The position numbers and the translations under genes were made by a program. A model generated the notes under the pieces. The model did not search any database, had not been told where the DNA came from, and saw nothing but the letters and a program-made list of their open reading frames with translations. Below, piece after piece: positions 34,258 through 44,611 of a stretch of DNA of 64,000 nt; positions within the stretch are counted from its first letter, which is position 1; every line of letters begins with the position of its first letter. Source of the DNA: Lytechinus variegatus (taxonomy: Eukaryota; Echinodermata; Echinoidea; Temnopleuroida; Toxopneustidae); the NCBI RefSeq assembly GCF_018143015.1, contig NC_054746.1:12701532-12765531 (forward strand), written 5' to 3'.

Positions 34258-34807
34258 CCCGGGGGGGCCACTTCCATTCACGAGTGGATACCATGCGCGA
34301 CCACGGGGTCTCGAAAAGCACCCTAAACACGTAATTTCCATATTCTGAAAATGCACCCCTTAACAAGTATTGGCGTGTGAAACCCTACCCTTAACAAGTA
34401 TTGGAAACAAAACGATACTCTTGGCAAATATTCCCTGAAATGAACCCCTAAACAAGTACATGAATGTTTTATTGTTATGGGTCCTTCGGTCGTCGGCTTT
34501 ACCTTATTTGGTTTAGTACGACCCCACCTTCTACACCTCGCGCAAATCGGACTCTAAACACGAAGTTTTGGTGCAAAAAGGACATCCTTTATAAAACATT
34601 TTAATTTTGTTTTATCATCCCCGCATATTCGACCCTAAACACGTAATTTTCCTAGCGAAATAGATACCCTTTTTTCATTATTTTTGTGTTTTTGACACCC
34701 TTATCACGTTACGTACGTAACGTGCCCTATCGTGAAAAAGACATCCTTTTTACGTGTTTTTTTGGTCGCGCATGGTATCCACTCGCCAATGTAAGTGGCC
34801 CCCCCGG
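34258..34807. mobile_element. 550-bp TIR element with internal CCCTAAACACGTA repeats
   Basis: Left CCCGGGGGGGCCACTTCCAT then GAGTGGATACCATGCGCGACC; the right end complements this (CCCGGGGGGGCCACTTACAT, GAGTGGATACCATGCGCGACC, runs quoted separately). The interior carries spaced variants of CCCTAAACACGTAATT and CCCTTAACAAGTATT. No convincing protein. Confidence 0.88.
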
Positions 34808-35370
34808 GTTAGGAATACCATGATTAAATCAACGTTTCATTAACTTAACGATATTATTATAATACAAAGTGAATGACATTTTGTTCAGGATTGTAGATAA
34901 GATTAGCAAAGTACTTACTTTCGGTATTTCTCTTTCATTTAGAACATTGCACTTAACGGTTTTTGTTTTCTTTCATTTTACATCTCCTGTGACACTACTT
35001 AGGCCTATAGCCCCTCGAACCAACATGTTTTATAAAACACTTTTTATGAAAATGATAACCTATGATGTATCTATGGAGGCAAATCATATATATTCTGGGT
35101 GATATAATCCCATTTTCCTTTTTATAAATCTTCGATTTTCACCTCACAATTTTAATATTAAATGTTTCATCATCGATTCCCTTGTTTTATATCTGATCTT
35201 ACTACTGATCCCCTATTTTCATCTTCAATATGTGCCCATTGTGCCTATTTAAAAAAAAAATTTGCTTGCAAGCATTTTAAAGGAGGCTTGCTCACAACGT
35301 TTAGCTCACAAATATTATTTAGATCATGTAGGCCTACTAAATTATATTATATGAAGGCCTTATCACCATT

Positions 35371-35513
35371 GGCGGCGGAAGCCAAAAAATTAGGGGGGGT
35401 CCACCTGAAATTTAGTAATGGACACAGGTAAAAAAATTGACAAGCCAAAAAAAAAGTGATCAACAAAAAAATTAGGGGGACCGACCCCCCCCCCCCGCTT
35501 CCACCGCCTATGC
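35371..35513. mobile_element. Short GGCGGCGGAAGC-type element
   Basis: The left GGCGGCGGAAGC and the reverse complement of the right, GGCGGTGGAAGC, form inverted ends. The interior TTAGGGGGGGTCCACCTGAA and GACAAGCCAAAAAAAAAG resemble 23083-23515. Confidence 0.75.
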
Positions 35514-36302
35514 TTATCACTCGTTCATTCATATCTCTTTAATAATAGACGTTTACTGGACAACGTACAATCTCCCAACTATCTACCTAACATTTGCTCT
35601 CTCTCTTCGCTCACTCGCACATCAATATTCATGGAAAATCAAAACAAACTGCAAAGTTTAATGCTGCAAGCATTCGGTAACTGGTAAATAAACTGACCTT
35701 TTCATCTATAAAAAAAATCGTGTTAGACTTAAACTTTTCAGTGGCGATACTACGGGGGAGGCTTAAGGGGCCACGTCCCGGCGGTCCTCAAAAACAAACA
35801 AACAAAAAATTAAGTACATGGGAATCCAATTCATGCCGTCAATTGATTAAAATGAAAACTATTACTAGTTTTTAAAAAAAGAGATCACTCGCTCAATTTA
35901 AGCTCCCTTGCAATATCATGAATATGGGCCTACTATAATATATGAATTCATATATTTTTATTTATATACGTAGGGTCTCCCTCTCACGTCCCTGATTTAA
36001 GCCACTGATTTCTCTGCACATAATACAGTAGAATGATGCAAAGCCTCGTATATTGACCCTAAATATTAGTTACGATAAATCCTGATATTGTTTATTTCGT
36101 TCAAGTACAATATGAATCTTTGTCATTTTCAGGAGCTACTCTGTTGAGAGATTGTATTTTCACAGCTAGGTCACTATGGCCCGACGTAAATTCGGGTTAT
36201 CAAGAAAATATATATATTTGAGAGTGAAAATAATCCCTCTGGTGTACAGTTCGGGTGGGATTGGAGGAGAATTAATGTGAAATTCCTTTGTGAACTAACA
36301 CT
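35514..36302. other. Intergenic DNA, nothing recognised
   Basis: No gene or repeat structure identified between the short element and the next TIR element. Confidence 0.35.
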
Positions 36303-37475
36303 TCTTCAGGGGCGGATTCAGCTTTCGCCAATCGGGGGGAGTGGAATATTTTCATACATTGTTATCCCGATATCGGCCATTAAAAGCTGATTTAAAAAAA
36401 TAGGGGATGTTCCTTATTTCATAATCTATTTTATAAATAAACTATTACAAGCGGGAAGTGCGAGCTATTTTTTAGGGTAATTTATGCGTTTAAACCTGAA
36501 AGTTGGGCATTCTGAGCAATCTTTATAAGCATGACCAGGATGGGTAGACTATCTAATCAAACAACAATTTTGATGCGAGCGCGAATATTCCGACCAATTT
36601 TTTTTTAGACATTCTAAGCACTTTTAATAATCAAGAACAGGATGGGTATCTAACTAAGCATCTAATGCTAGCGCGAAGCGCGAGCTGAATAATTGTGATA
36701 TTCCGATCCCATACTGCACATTCCAAGCACTTTGTGTAACCATGCATGAACAGGATGGGTATATATCTAAACAACTGATGCGCTCGGAGCAGGAGCTGAA
36801 AATTTGTGATATTTTGACTTAAAATGTTTACATTCTAAGCACTTTTAGTACTCAATTGGGCATGTAACTATATACTTTGAAGCGAGCGCGAATCGCAAAA
36901 TGAAAATGTTTAATATTTTGACAAATGTACAAGATGCGTATCTTAACAAACAACTTATTCGATATTGCAAATATGAAAGTATTTGATATACTAACCTAAA
37001 AGGGGGATTTACAAAGGACTGTTTGATGGAATCCATTAAGAAGATACGCCTATTCCTATCCTAGTAATGCAAGCGAGTATAGCGCAAACAATTTTTTTTT
37101 CACATAAGCATATTATTGTAACCATAAACAAGATGCATGTATTGCTAATTATAATAAGAACTCGAATTCTGAGCAGAATAATTTTTACATAATTGCATAT
37201 TAATTTAAAAACGGAATATTGAAGCCCCATGTTGTTGAGAAGAATATTCTCCTCAACAGGCATGTTTGCGCGAAGCGCGAGAAATTTTTTCTTTATAATG
37301 ACCTGAAAGTAATGTTTCCATTTTTTCACCTTATTTCATTCACTTTTATCAATATCTCTCATGTTTTGTTTTCCTTCACCTTAGTCCCTCCTTATTTTCT
37401 TTTCTTTTTTTTTGCTGTCTTCTTGTTTTATGCGCCGTCAAGGGGGGGGGGGCTTGGGCCCCCACCTGAATCCGC
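36303..37475. mobile_element. TIR element with ~100-bp internal repeats and GCGCGAAGCGCG motifs
   Basis: Left GGGGCGGATTCAG and the reverse complement of the right end, AGGCGGATTCAGGTGGGGGC. Internal units each contain ACATTCTAAGCACTTTT, GAACAGGATGGGTAT and GCGAGCGCGAA..., for example near 36530, 36610, 36720, 36830 and 37270. No protein recognised. Confidence 0.7.
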
Positions 37476-38720
37476 CTATGCCTTTTTTCTTTAATTATGT
37501 GAATTTCCCTCACTAAAGTTGATTTTCATTTATTTCCTATTTCATATTTATGAAATATTCCCTTCTTTTTAATAAAATATTTCCTTCATGTTTATAAAAT
37601 ATTTCCTTCTATTTTTTCATTAACTTTCCCTTTTCGACCCGGAAGGAAGACATATGGGTGAATTACATTGAAGGAACATGATATGGCTAAATGCCGTATG
37701 ACGGGATAGCAAAATAAGACCTTTGCCCAATACCCCCCCCCCCCCCCTTCACTCAACGGCAATTAAAAAATGACATGATAATAAGTAAAATATTCCTTCT
37801 GTTCGATTTGTACTCAAATGGAGTGAATTGAAACCTGTGTTTAAAATGAATATATAAGCATTCGTCACTAATGGCGATTTTCTTTTATTTTTGTGATTTT
37901 TAATTTTGGCGGGGCACGCCGTAAAACAAAAAAAAGATTACTTTGTAAAGTGAAGAGACCTAAAAGAGGCACCTCTTAGAGTCCCCGTCGTAAAAAATGG
38001 CTCATCTCTTCGCTAACATAGCTATGTGATTAGATATGTGGGCCGAAACCACAGCGCTTCCCCCTCCCCTATTGGCGAAGCAAAACAAAAACCGGAAATG
38101 CAAGAAAAAAAAACAATAAAGGAAGAATGGTAAATGAAACAAGGGGATGTGTTTATAAAAGATTTTCAGGTCATTATGTTAAAATGGAAATTTCTTCCGC
38201 TTTCCTGTTGAGTGAGATAATAATATGTTCAAGTGGATATGACGGGATTAAATATCCCGTTTTCAAGTCGAAATGCACGAATTTTTCAACTTGTGATTAG
38301 ACTTAACACCCAGATCATGAGTACACACATACACAAAAAGCTTAGAATATTCAGTTTTCATCAAACATTTTTGGCTGCGCTTGCTTGATTCAATAATAAG
38401 ATATACTTCATGTTTATGATACAAAAAGTGCTTAGAATGTCGAAGTTATCAGGTAGGAATGTCAAAAGTTTAAAGCCTGCGCTTCGCACTCGAATATTTT
38501 AATTGGTGAGATATGTATCCTAATCATATGTCACTCATGATCACTAATTAATAATTTTATTTCGGACTTCGCGTTTCATGCAAAAATAGACATCTTGTAA
38601 TTCTTGTTCAAACCAACTACTCAGAATATTCACTTTTTATGTTTAAATAATGAAATATCTAAAAAAAAAAAAACAAACAAAAAATTGAGCTCGCGCATCG
38701 CGCATGCCATATTTATGTAG
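37476..38720. other. Intergenic DNA with inverted remnants of the 36.3-37.5 kb repeat units
   Basis: At 38330-38720 the complement of the same units appears: AAAAAGTGCTTAGAATGTCG, TGCGCTTCGCACTCGAATAT, GAGCTCGCGCATCGCGC. A poly-C run lies at 37736-37748. No clear ends. Confidence 0.5.
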
Positions 38721-39047
38721 GCCTTATCTTTGTAAGAATGAAGTTAAGATGAACTTTAGTCTTTAGTTAGGACTACCCCCTCAGAAAATGAAATTAACAA
38801 AGAAATAGCTGCGAAGTTAGCGGCAGTATGGTAAAATGAATTTGGAAGTATTTTTACGGCCTGCCTATCACGTTCTCTTCAATGATAAAAAAGGTCAAAA
38901 AGGTTAATACATTATATTCAACAAACAAAATCACTTCAAGGGGAACGAAATATACTTTTTAATAAAAATTATCTGCAGAATATACCTCACAGGGAATTAC
39001 AGAACTTGCAGTTTTCAGATACTGCTCGTTCCCAATGCTCTCTTGCA

Positions 39048-39168
39048 GGACACTCTTAGACAAATTACTCCTATTACAAAAGAAGTCTCTTCGTGTCATA
39101 TGTCACAAAGCATATTTGTCTCATACTGACCCATTATTTTTGGAACATAAAATATTGAAAATTAAAGA
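39048..39168 (+). repeat. Out-of-order copy of an internal LINE segment
   Basis: Matches 39648-39768 with only one or two differences (AAAATATTG against AAAACATTG), in direct orientation. It lies upstream of the catalytic-box segment where it does not belong. Confidence 0.9.
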
Positions 39169-40630
39169 TTTTGTTTATAGTTTATATTAATGATTTTTGT
39201 AGATCATCAGATGTTCTTTCTTTCATTCTCTTTGCGGACGACTCTAACTTATTTTTTTCACATAAAAATCCTCTTCACCTTGCTAATACAATCAACTCTG
39301 AACTAAAAAAAGTCACCCAATGGATAAGAGCAAATAAATTGTCAATAAATTTACAAAAAAAAAATATATGTTGTTTAGCAACTCTATTAATACACTTCCT
39401 GTTGATATTATTTTGGATGGAACTCCCTTGGAAAAAGTATCCCATATTAAGTTTCTTGGAATAACAGTCGATAATAAGCTCTCATGGAAATTCCACATAG
39501 ATAACATATGTAAAACTATTTCACGCAACATTGGTATAATTAACAAGCTTAAATTTTGTTTACCATTATCGTCCCTGCTTACATTATATTCATCCCTTAT
39601 ATTACCGTATTTAAATTATGGAATTTTAGCGTGGGGCAACACACATCAAACACTCTTAGACAAATTACTCCTATTACAAAAGAAGTCTCTTCGTGTCATA
39701 TGTCACAAAGCATATTTGTCTCATACTGACCCATTATTTTTGGAACATAAAACATTGAAAATTAAAGACTTGTATTTGTTCAATCTCGGTCAGTTTATGT
39801 ACAATTATAACAATAACAACCTCCCAAATGTATTTCATTCAATGTTTCCAAAAAATCAATCCATTCATAACTATCCAACAAGGCGATTGGGTGAATTCCA
39901 TTTACCACTTCTAAGAACTTTGCTGGCTCAGAACACATTTATATATGAGGGACCGAAGTTATGGAACTCACTTCATAATGATATAAGAACTGCAAAATCT
40001 TTGAACTCTTTTAAGACTAAATTCAAATTATCTCTATTAAAATCTTATAATGTATCCTCAAATTAAATCTTATTCATCATCTCTGTCAAGAGGTTAGTCA
40101 TCATTTTCACTATAAAGACTATAATTAAAACATAAATCATCCCTTTTTTTTAATTGAAAAAAAAATCTGACACAAGTCCTTCCCAATTGTGCTCGGTTTT
40201 TAACCTCATATATTATTTGTGTCTATCCTCTCATCTTTTTTTCTCTTTCCTGTCCGCTTATCCGCCTTCCTACCGCTTATTTATTTACGGCATCAATCAC
40301 ATTTTTCGCGCATTTTATTCTTTCCAGGTCATTTTATATATTTTTTTTCTCCTTTTATACACATTGAATCCAGTTTGCTTGAGTCCACGATGGCATGTGT
40401 TCTACCTACGTTTAGCAGCACCCATCCATCTTCTCAGGGCATTCTCCCCTTTCTCTTTTTTTTTTTGGGGGGGGGGTGGGAAGGGTGGATATATTTCCTA
40501 TACAAACTATATTTTTTGATATCTTCGTATTTTATATTTTGTGAGTATTTCTCTCTCATTTATTTTTTTTCTCATTTGATTACATATGTCTGTATTTGTA
40601 CTCCGTTAATGGTTTTGTTATCTATTTTTG

Positions 40631-40672
40631 AGGGGCCCACATTGTACAAGCATTGCTTTTTAGTGGGTCCCT
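40631..40672 (+). other. LINE 3' UTR hairpin
   Basis: Stem AGGGGCCCAC / GTGGGTCCCT (10 pairs, one G.T) with a 22-nt loop. Counterpart at 30171-30214. Likely part of the RNA recognised by the element's own reverse transcriptase, by analogy with other LINE 3' ends (inference). Confidence 0.65.
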
Positions 40673-41254
40673 CCATTTCCATCTTAATTTAATTTCTATT
40701 GAAAAATAGTATACTTATTTAAAACCTCCAATGTGTTGCCCAAATCATGTAAGTTTTTTTTCTTCACAACATATGTATTATTATTTTTGTTTCTTTGCAA
40801 TGGATACAAATGATTATTTTTTATATATATGGTATACAATTTGTTTTTGTTTGATGGAAGTGAAATAAATAAAATTGAATTGAAAAATTGAATTGAATAG
40901 TACATTTTATTTTTAAACAGGCATCAGAAATCACATCAAAAAAGTTTTGTTCAACTTACATGTATATTAACACGAAGCACATTGCTACTTCAGGCAGAAT
41001 CATTACTTAGTGCCAAAAATATCTGTTTGTACCCGAATGCCCTCTTTGATTTTTTGCTTTGCCCCTGCCCCCCCCCAGCGAAAAATATGTTGGCCGCCCT
41101 TTTTTAAGCGTTCATCTAAGTTTAAGGCAAACTGCATGTAATTACCCAAAAGATTCTTTATGTTATTGATCTAGCAATAAATTATATAAATAACCAAAAA
41201 TTTATTCGATAAACAATAAAAAGTTTTTATCGTTTTGTAAAATTGCGAATCGTA

Positions 41255-41410
41255 GAAATGCCGGCCGGAGTCCAACATTTCGTGAGGTGTCGCGGCCGTC
41301 AACTACGAATCCGTATGTATCCGAATTAACTTTGAGTTCTTGCATTGAACCCGACGCATCCGTGGCCGTGCATTGTCGTCGGATTGAGCAAAAGTGTCTA
41401 ACTCGAATTT
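41255..41410 (+). promoter_or_regulatory. Probable TMEM223 promoter and 5' UTR exon
   Basis: A locally CpG-rich stretch (GCCGGCCGGAGTCC, GTGTCGCGGCCGTC) ends at a strong donor, GAATTT|GTAAGTAAAT (41411). An acceptor lies at 42471-42475 (CCAATACAG) before the TMEM223 start. The exact words CGAATCCGTA and GTATCCGAATTA here also occur upstream of PPP1R21. The start site is inference. Confidence 0.4.
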
Positions 41411-42489
41411 GTAAGTAAATTCATGTATAGTAATCACTTGATTTTTTGGAAGATTCCCTGGCATTAAGAGATATTGTGAAATAAAAGCTTAATTTATGGC
41501 TTTCTCTTTGGAAGTTTTTAAGCACCCACGCTCACTCGGCCTGTCTCAGTGTGATCACTTCAGTCCCTCGCACGTAATTTTGTGTTAGTGATTAGGATCT
41601 AAAACTTGTAAGTGTAACGTCTTGAAGTAAACGCTAACAGTTATTCCTAGACCGTACTAGTTAGTTAGTAGGTCACGAGTCCGACTTACTTGTAATTTTA
41701 CTTACATTAATACTCAATCTGTTATTGAGGTAGGAGGAGCAATAAATATAGGATTTTTTAAGGAAGAAACAAAACAAAACTTAGACTAAGTAAGACAGAG
41801 TTAGACTAGAGGACAGACTACTCTCTATCTCCCGCTTTTGTAACTTTCTTTTAATTTGATCATTTGAAACTGTTGAACATACTATAACTCAAAATAGAAA
41901 GCATGTTGGCAAGTGGGTTATCATTTTGAATACCATAATAAAGAGGAAAAAAAAGCAGAAGGCTGTTTCGTTATGTTTTTTTTTGTAGGCCAAGCGCCTG
42001 ATCATTTTGTGTTTTGTTGTAAGCAAATAGATGTTGTTACTGTTAGACATGTCATTTTATATGCCAACATCATTTTAATCTTATAATGTGGTCTGTTATA
42101 TCATCAATGTTTTGTTATGCTTACTATGAATGAAAAGGATCACTAAAACATGAATTACAAAAAAAAGAAGAAAAATAATTAAAGGAAGATTGGCAGAGCA
42201 CAGTTTAGCACAGTATCGGTTTTTCAAATTTATCCAACTAAGGAAGACAACAAAATAGACTTGGAAATTTTTCCAGTAGATGCGGTATAAAGGTATTATA
42301 ATATGTAACAAAATTTGTGTAACTTGGTGAGTAGAAAAAAAAAATGAATTAAGAATGGTGAAAAGTTTGAAAGAAATGGGACAAGTCTTGGCCATTATAA
42401 GAATGAAAAAATTGTCAAAGTGCATAAAAAATTGTAATCACTATACCTATGTGTTTTCCCTGCTATCCAATACAGTCTACAGATTCTGA

Positions 42490-42592
42490 ATGCAGCTCGC
42501 CCAGATCATCAGGTGACTACATCGATTCCCATGCATAAGACTGAATGAGAGTCCGAGACAATGTTTTCTGCAGCTCTTTTAACAAGACAACT
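42490..42592 (+). promoter_or_regulatory. Upstream AUGs before TMEM223
   Basis: Three ATGs precede the main start in the presumed 5' UTR: 42490 (MQLAQIIR, stop), 42531 (MHKTE, stop 12 nt before the main ATG, in frame with it), and 42545 (17 codons or fewer, overlapping the main start out of frame). They may damp translation. Confidence 0.5.
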
Positions 42593-43104
42593 TAACAACA
42601 CACCAGCAGCAAAGACCTGGACCTGTCATATATGGAAGCACGGTTTAACATGGTCGCCCCAGAATTTCTTCCACACCAAAACCATCAAAGTGCCCGTTGA
42701 GAGTATCCCAAACATCTGGTGTGGCAGGCTAGCTGTGAGGAGTCACAGATGTCAAGGAATTCAAGATGGTGTCCATAGGAATATAAAGTTTCTTCCATGC
42801 TTGAGGACATTCAGTCAGTACTCCAAGACGGAGGTTACGAGGGACGTACTGCTCTACAAAAGTGACAAGACCACTTTCTTTAGGATCCTGGGAGTGTTTG
42901 CATGTGCACAGGTGTTCTTCTGGGGTTACCTGACTCACACAGCCTTCCTGACCATGAAGGACACTGATACATACATGAAGGTCAAGTATGGAGAGGAAGG
43001 TCCACCAACTGAAGTGAAGAACTGGAAGTCATGGTCAGGGATAAGGGTGCAACTAAGCTCAGGATTATGGCGGTATACTATCACAGCACTCAGCATCTGT
43101 GCAG
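42561..43104 (+). CDS. TMEM223: TMEM223 coding exon 1
   Basis: Residues 1-181 plus one base. Start context ACAATG has A at -3. Reading through the donor gives GNYDCM then a stop at 43122, followed by AATAAA at 43140, so an unspliced, truncated form is conceivable. Confidence 0.93.
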
Positions 43105-43893
43105 GTAACTATGACTGCATGTAATTGAAACTTACATTCAATAAAGTGCCATTTAGCTATTATTATTTGTGACACACCAATACAGAATGGACAATGATTC
43201 ACAAATCAAACTTTTCTTGTTTTTAACCAGTTGAAAATAGTAATTGTTTCTTTTGATGATCTTGTCCATCTCTTGATTTAAAGAAACAAAGATTGATATT
43301 TAGATGTCAGAAAATGAAAAGGCAATATATTTTGAATGTATATATACATATATATCATTGAATGATCATTAAAAGTTTTAATTTTCTCATTTGGTCATAG
43401 GGGATTGCTAAGATCATAGAACATAAAAGTTATGTGGTGAGACAAAATCATAATGGTCATCTTTCGTAAATAGTGAATTTTTCTTTCTTTCTGCAGCTCC
43501 TCTTTTTGCCTTGTCTCTCTCTTCTTCATTTTCCCTCTACCTTCTTTGCTGAACACCTCTGCTATCTTCATAACCCTCTCTCTTTGTTTTCTTCCCACAG
43601 GATCTATTATTTTCATAGCATCCTTTGTGTACTCTCGGAGATCGATATACCGCATTGTCCTCAGGAAGGGTGGTGAGAGTGCCACGATCCAGACCTACGG
43701 TCTCTTTGGCTTACCCTGGAGATTCACTACATCAATCAACAACATCTCCTGTGAACATTCTAGAGATGGGATCCGTACCCAACTGCCCATCAAGGTCAAA
43801 GGTCACAGGCTATTCTACATCCTGGACAAGGAAGGAAAGTTTTACAATGCAAGGTTGTTTGATTACAGTGTAGGTATGCACAGGATGTTTTGA
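42561..43893 (+). CDS. TMEM223: Transmembrane protein 223, two coding exons
   Basis: A mitochondrial inner-membrane protein required for cytochrome c oxidase assembly at the COX1 translation stage (established for human TMEM223). Exons 42561-43104 and 43601-43893 join at GCAG|GTAACT and CCACAG|GATCTA in phase 1, giving 278 aa. Seen: a ~90-residue N-terminal region poor in acidic residues at its start, consistent with a mitochondrial presequence; TRDVLLYKSDKTTFFRILG; TM1 about 106-130; TM2 about 172-194 across the splice junction; then RSIYRIVLRKGG, GLFGLPWRFTTSI, PIKVKGHRLFYILDKEGKFY and NARLFDYSVG, collinear with human PLKVKGRRFYFLLDKTGHF. An in-frame TGA at 42546-42548 makes this ATG the first possible. 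It is longer than human (~200 aa), mainly at the N terminus. The 3' UTR holds decayed copies of the C-terminal coding segment. Confidence 0.93.
43601..43893 (+). CDS. TMEM223: TMEM223 coding exon 2
   Basis: Residues 182-278 and the stop TGA, after a pyrimidine-rich acceptor (TTCTTCCCACAG). Encodes the second half of TM2 and the whole conserved C-terminal domain. Confidence 0.95.
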
Positions 43894-43930
43894 AGCGATG
43901 ACCAAGGTTCGGATGAACTGAATAGACTTG

Positions 43931-44320
43931 ATTTTATCTATCAGAGTCAAAGGTCACCAGTTATTCAACATCCTAGACAAGTAAGGAAAGTTTTACAATG
44001 CAAGGTTGTTTCATTATAGTGTAGGTACTACTTCTATGCACAGAATGTTCTGAAGTGATGACCAAGGTTTTGATGAGCTGATCAGCCTTACGGTTGTCCA
44101 TCAAGGTCAAAGATCAATGGCTATTCTACATCCTTGACAAGAAATGAAAGTTTTATAATGTAAGGTTGTTTGATTACAGTTTAGGTATACATGGGATGTT
44201 CTGAAGCGATGACCAAGGTTTAGTAGAACTGACCAACCTCGGGATGTCCATCAGGTTCAAGGGTCACCAGCTATTCTACATCATGGACAAAGAAGGAAGG
44301 TTTTACAATGAATTAATCAC
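43931..44320 (+). pseudogene. Three decayed tandem copies of the TMEM223 C-terminal coding segment
   Basis: Units at about 43931-44091, 44092-44241 and 44242-44320 repeat CDS/3' UTR segment 43786-43930. Readable remnants: RVKGHQLFNILDK then a stop then GKFYNARLFHYSVG; KVKDQWLFYILDKK then a stop; FKGHQLFYIMDKEGRFYN. All lie after the gene's stop codon, hence in the 3' UTR. Confidence 0.9.
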
Positions 44321-44589
44321 AAGGGATGGCACTGGAGATTCCTAGATCTTGAATGGACAGTATTCACTATCCAAGATGTCCATAGGCTTTTTAATCCATA
44401 CTGGTCACATTGTTTTTCGGACTAGAATGTCATAAGCTTAGTGAATTTTGAAGACAGTATAGGAAGGTGCAGAAGGTTCTGAATTGTCAGCTGTAACTAG
44501 ACACAATTCTGTGTTAAATGACATGAGAGAAATGTTATGAAATTGATCATTTTTGTCCTGGGGTGACAAAACATTGGGCTCTTTATTTC

Positions 44590-44595
44590 AATAAA
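44590..44595 (+). terminator. Candidate TMEM223 polyadenylation signal
   Basis: AATAAA about 700 bp after the stop codon, the first canonical hexamer downstream of the repeat copies; another AATAAA lies near 44852. Cleavage site not determinable from sequence. Confidence 0.4.
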
Positions 44596-44611
44596 CCAGT
44601 GGCATGTATCA

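Larger units (their letters stand above)
39048..40905 (+). mobile_element. LINE (CR1/L2/Jockey-like) 3' half with full 3' UTR
   Basis: 39171-39360 encodes the reverse transcriptase segment FIVYINDF and SFILFADDSNLFFSHKN, where FADD is the catalytic box. A frameshift in an A run near 39355-39364 separates it from the frame 39368-40066. That frame holds ILDGTPLEKVSHIKFLGITV, YLNYGILAWGN, LLLLQKKSLRVI and EGPKLWNSLHNDIRTAK, typical of the thumb and C terminus of these clades. The 3' UTR contains a hairpin (40631-40672) and ends in (AATTG)n at about 40900. 5'-truncated. The first 120 bp duplicate a later part. Confidence 0.9.
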
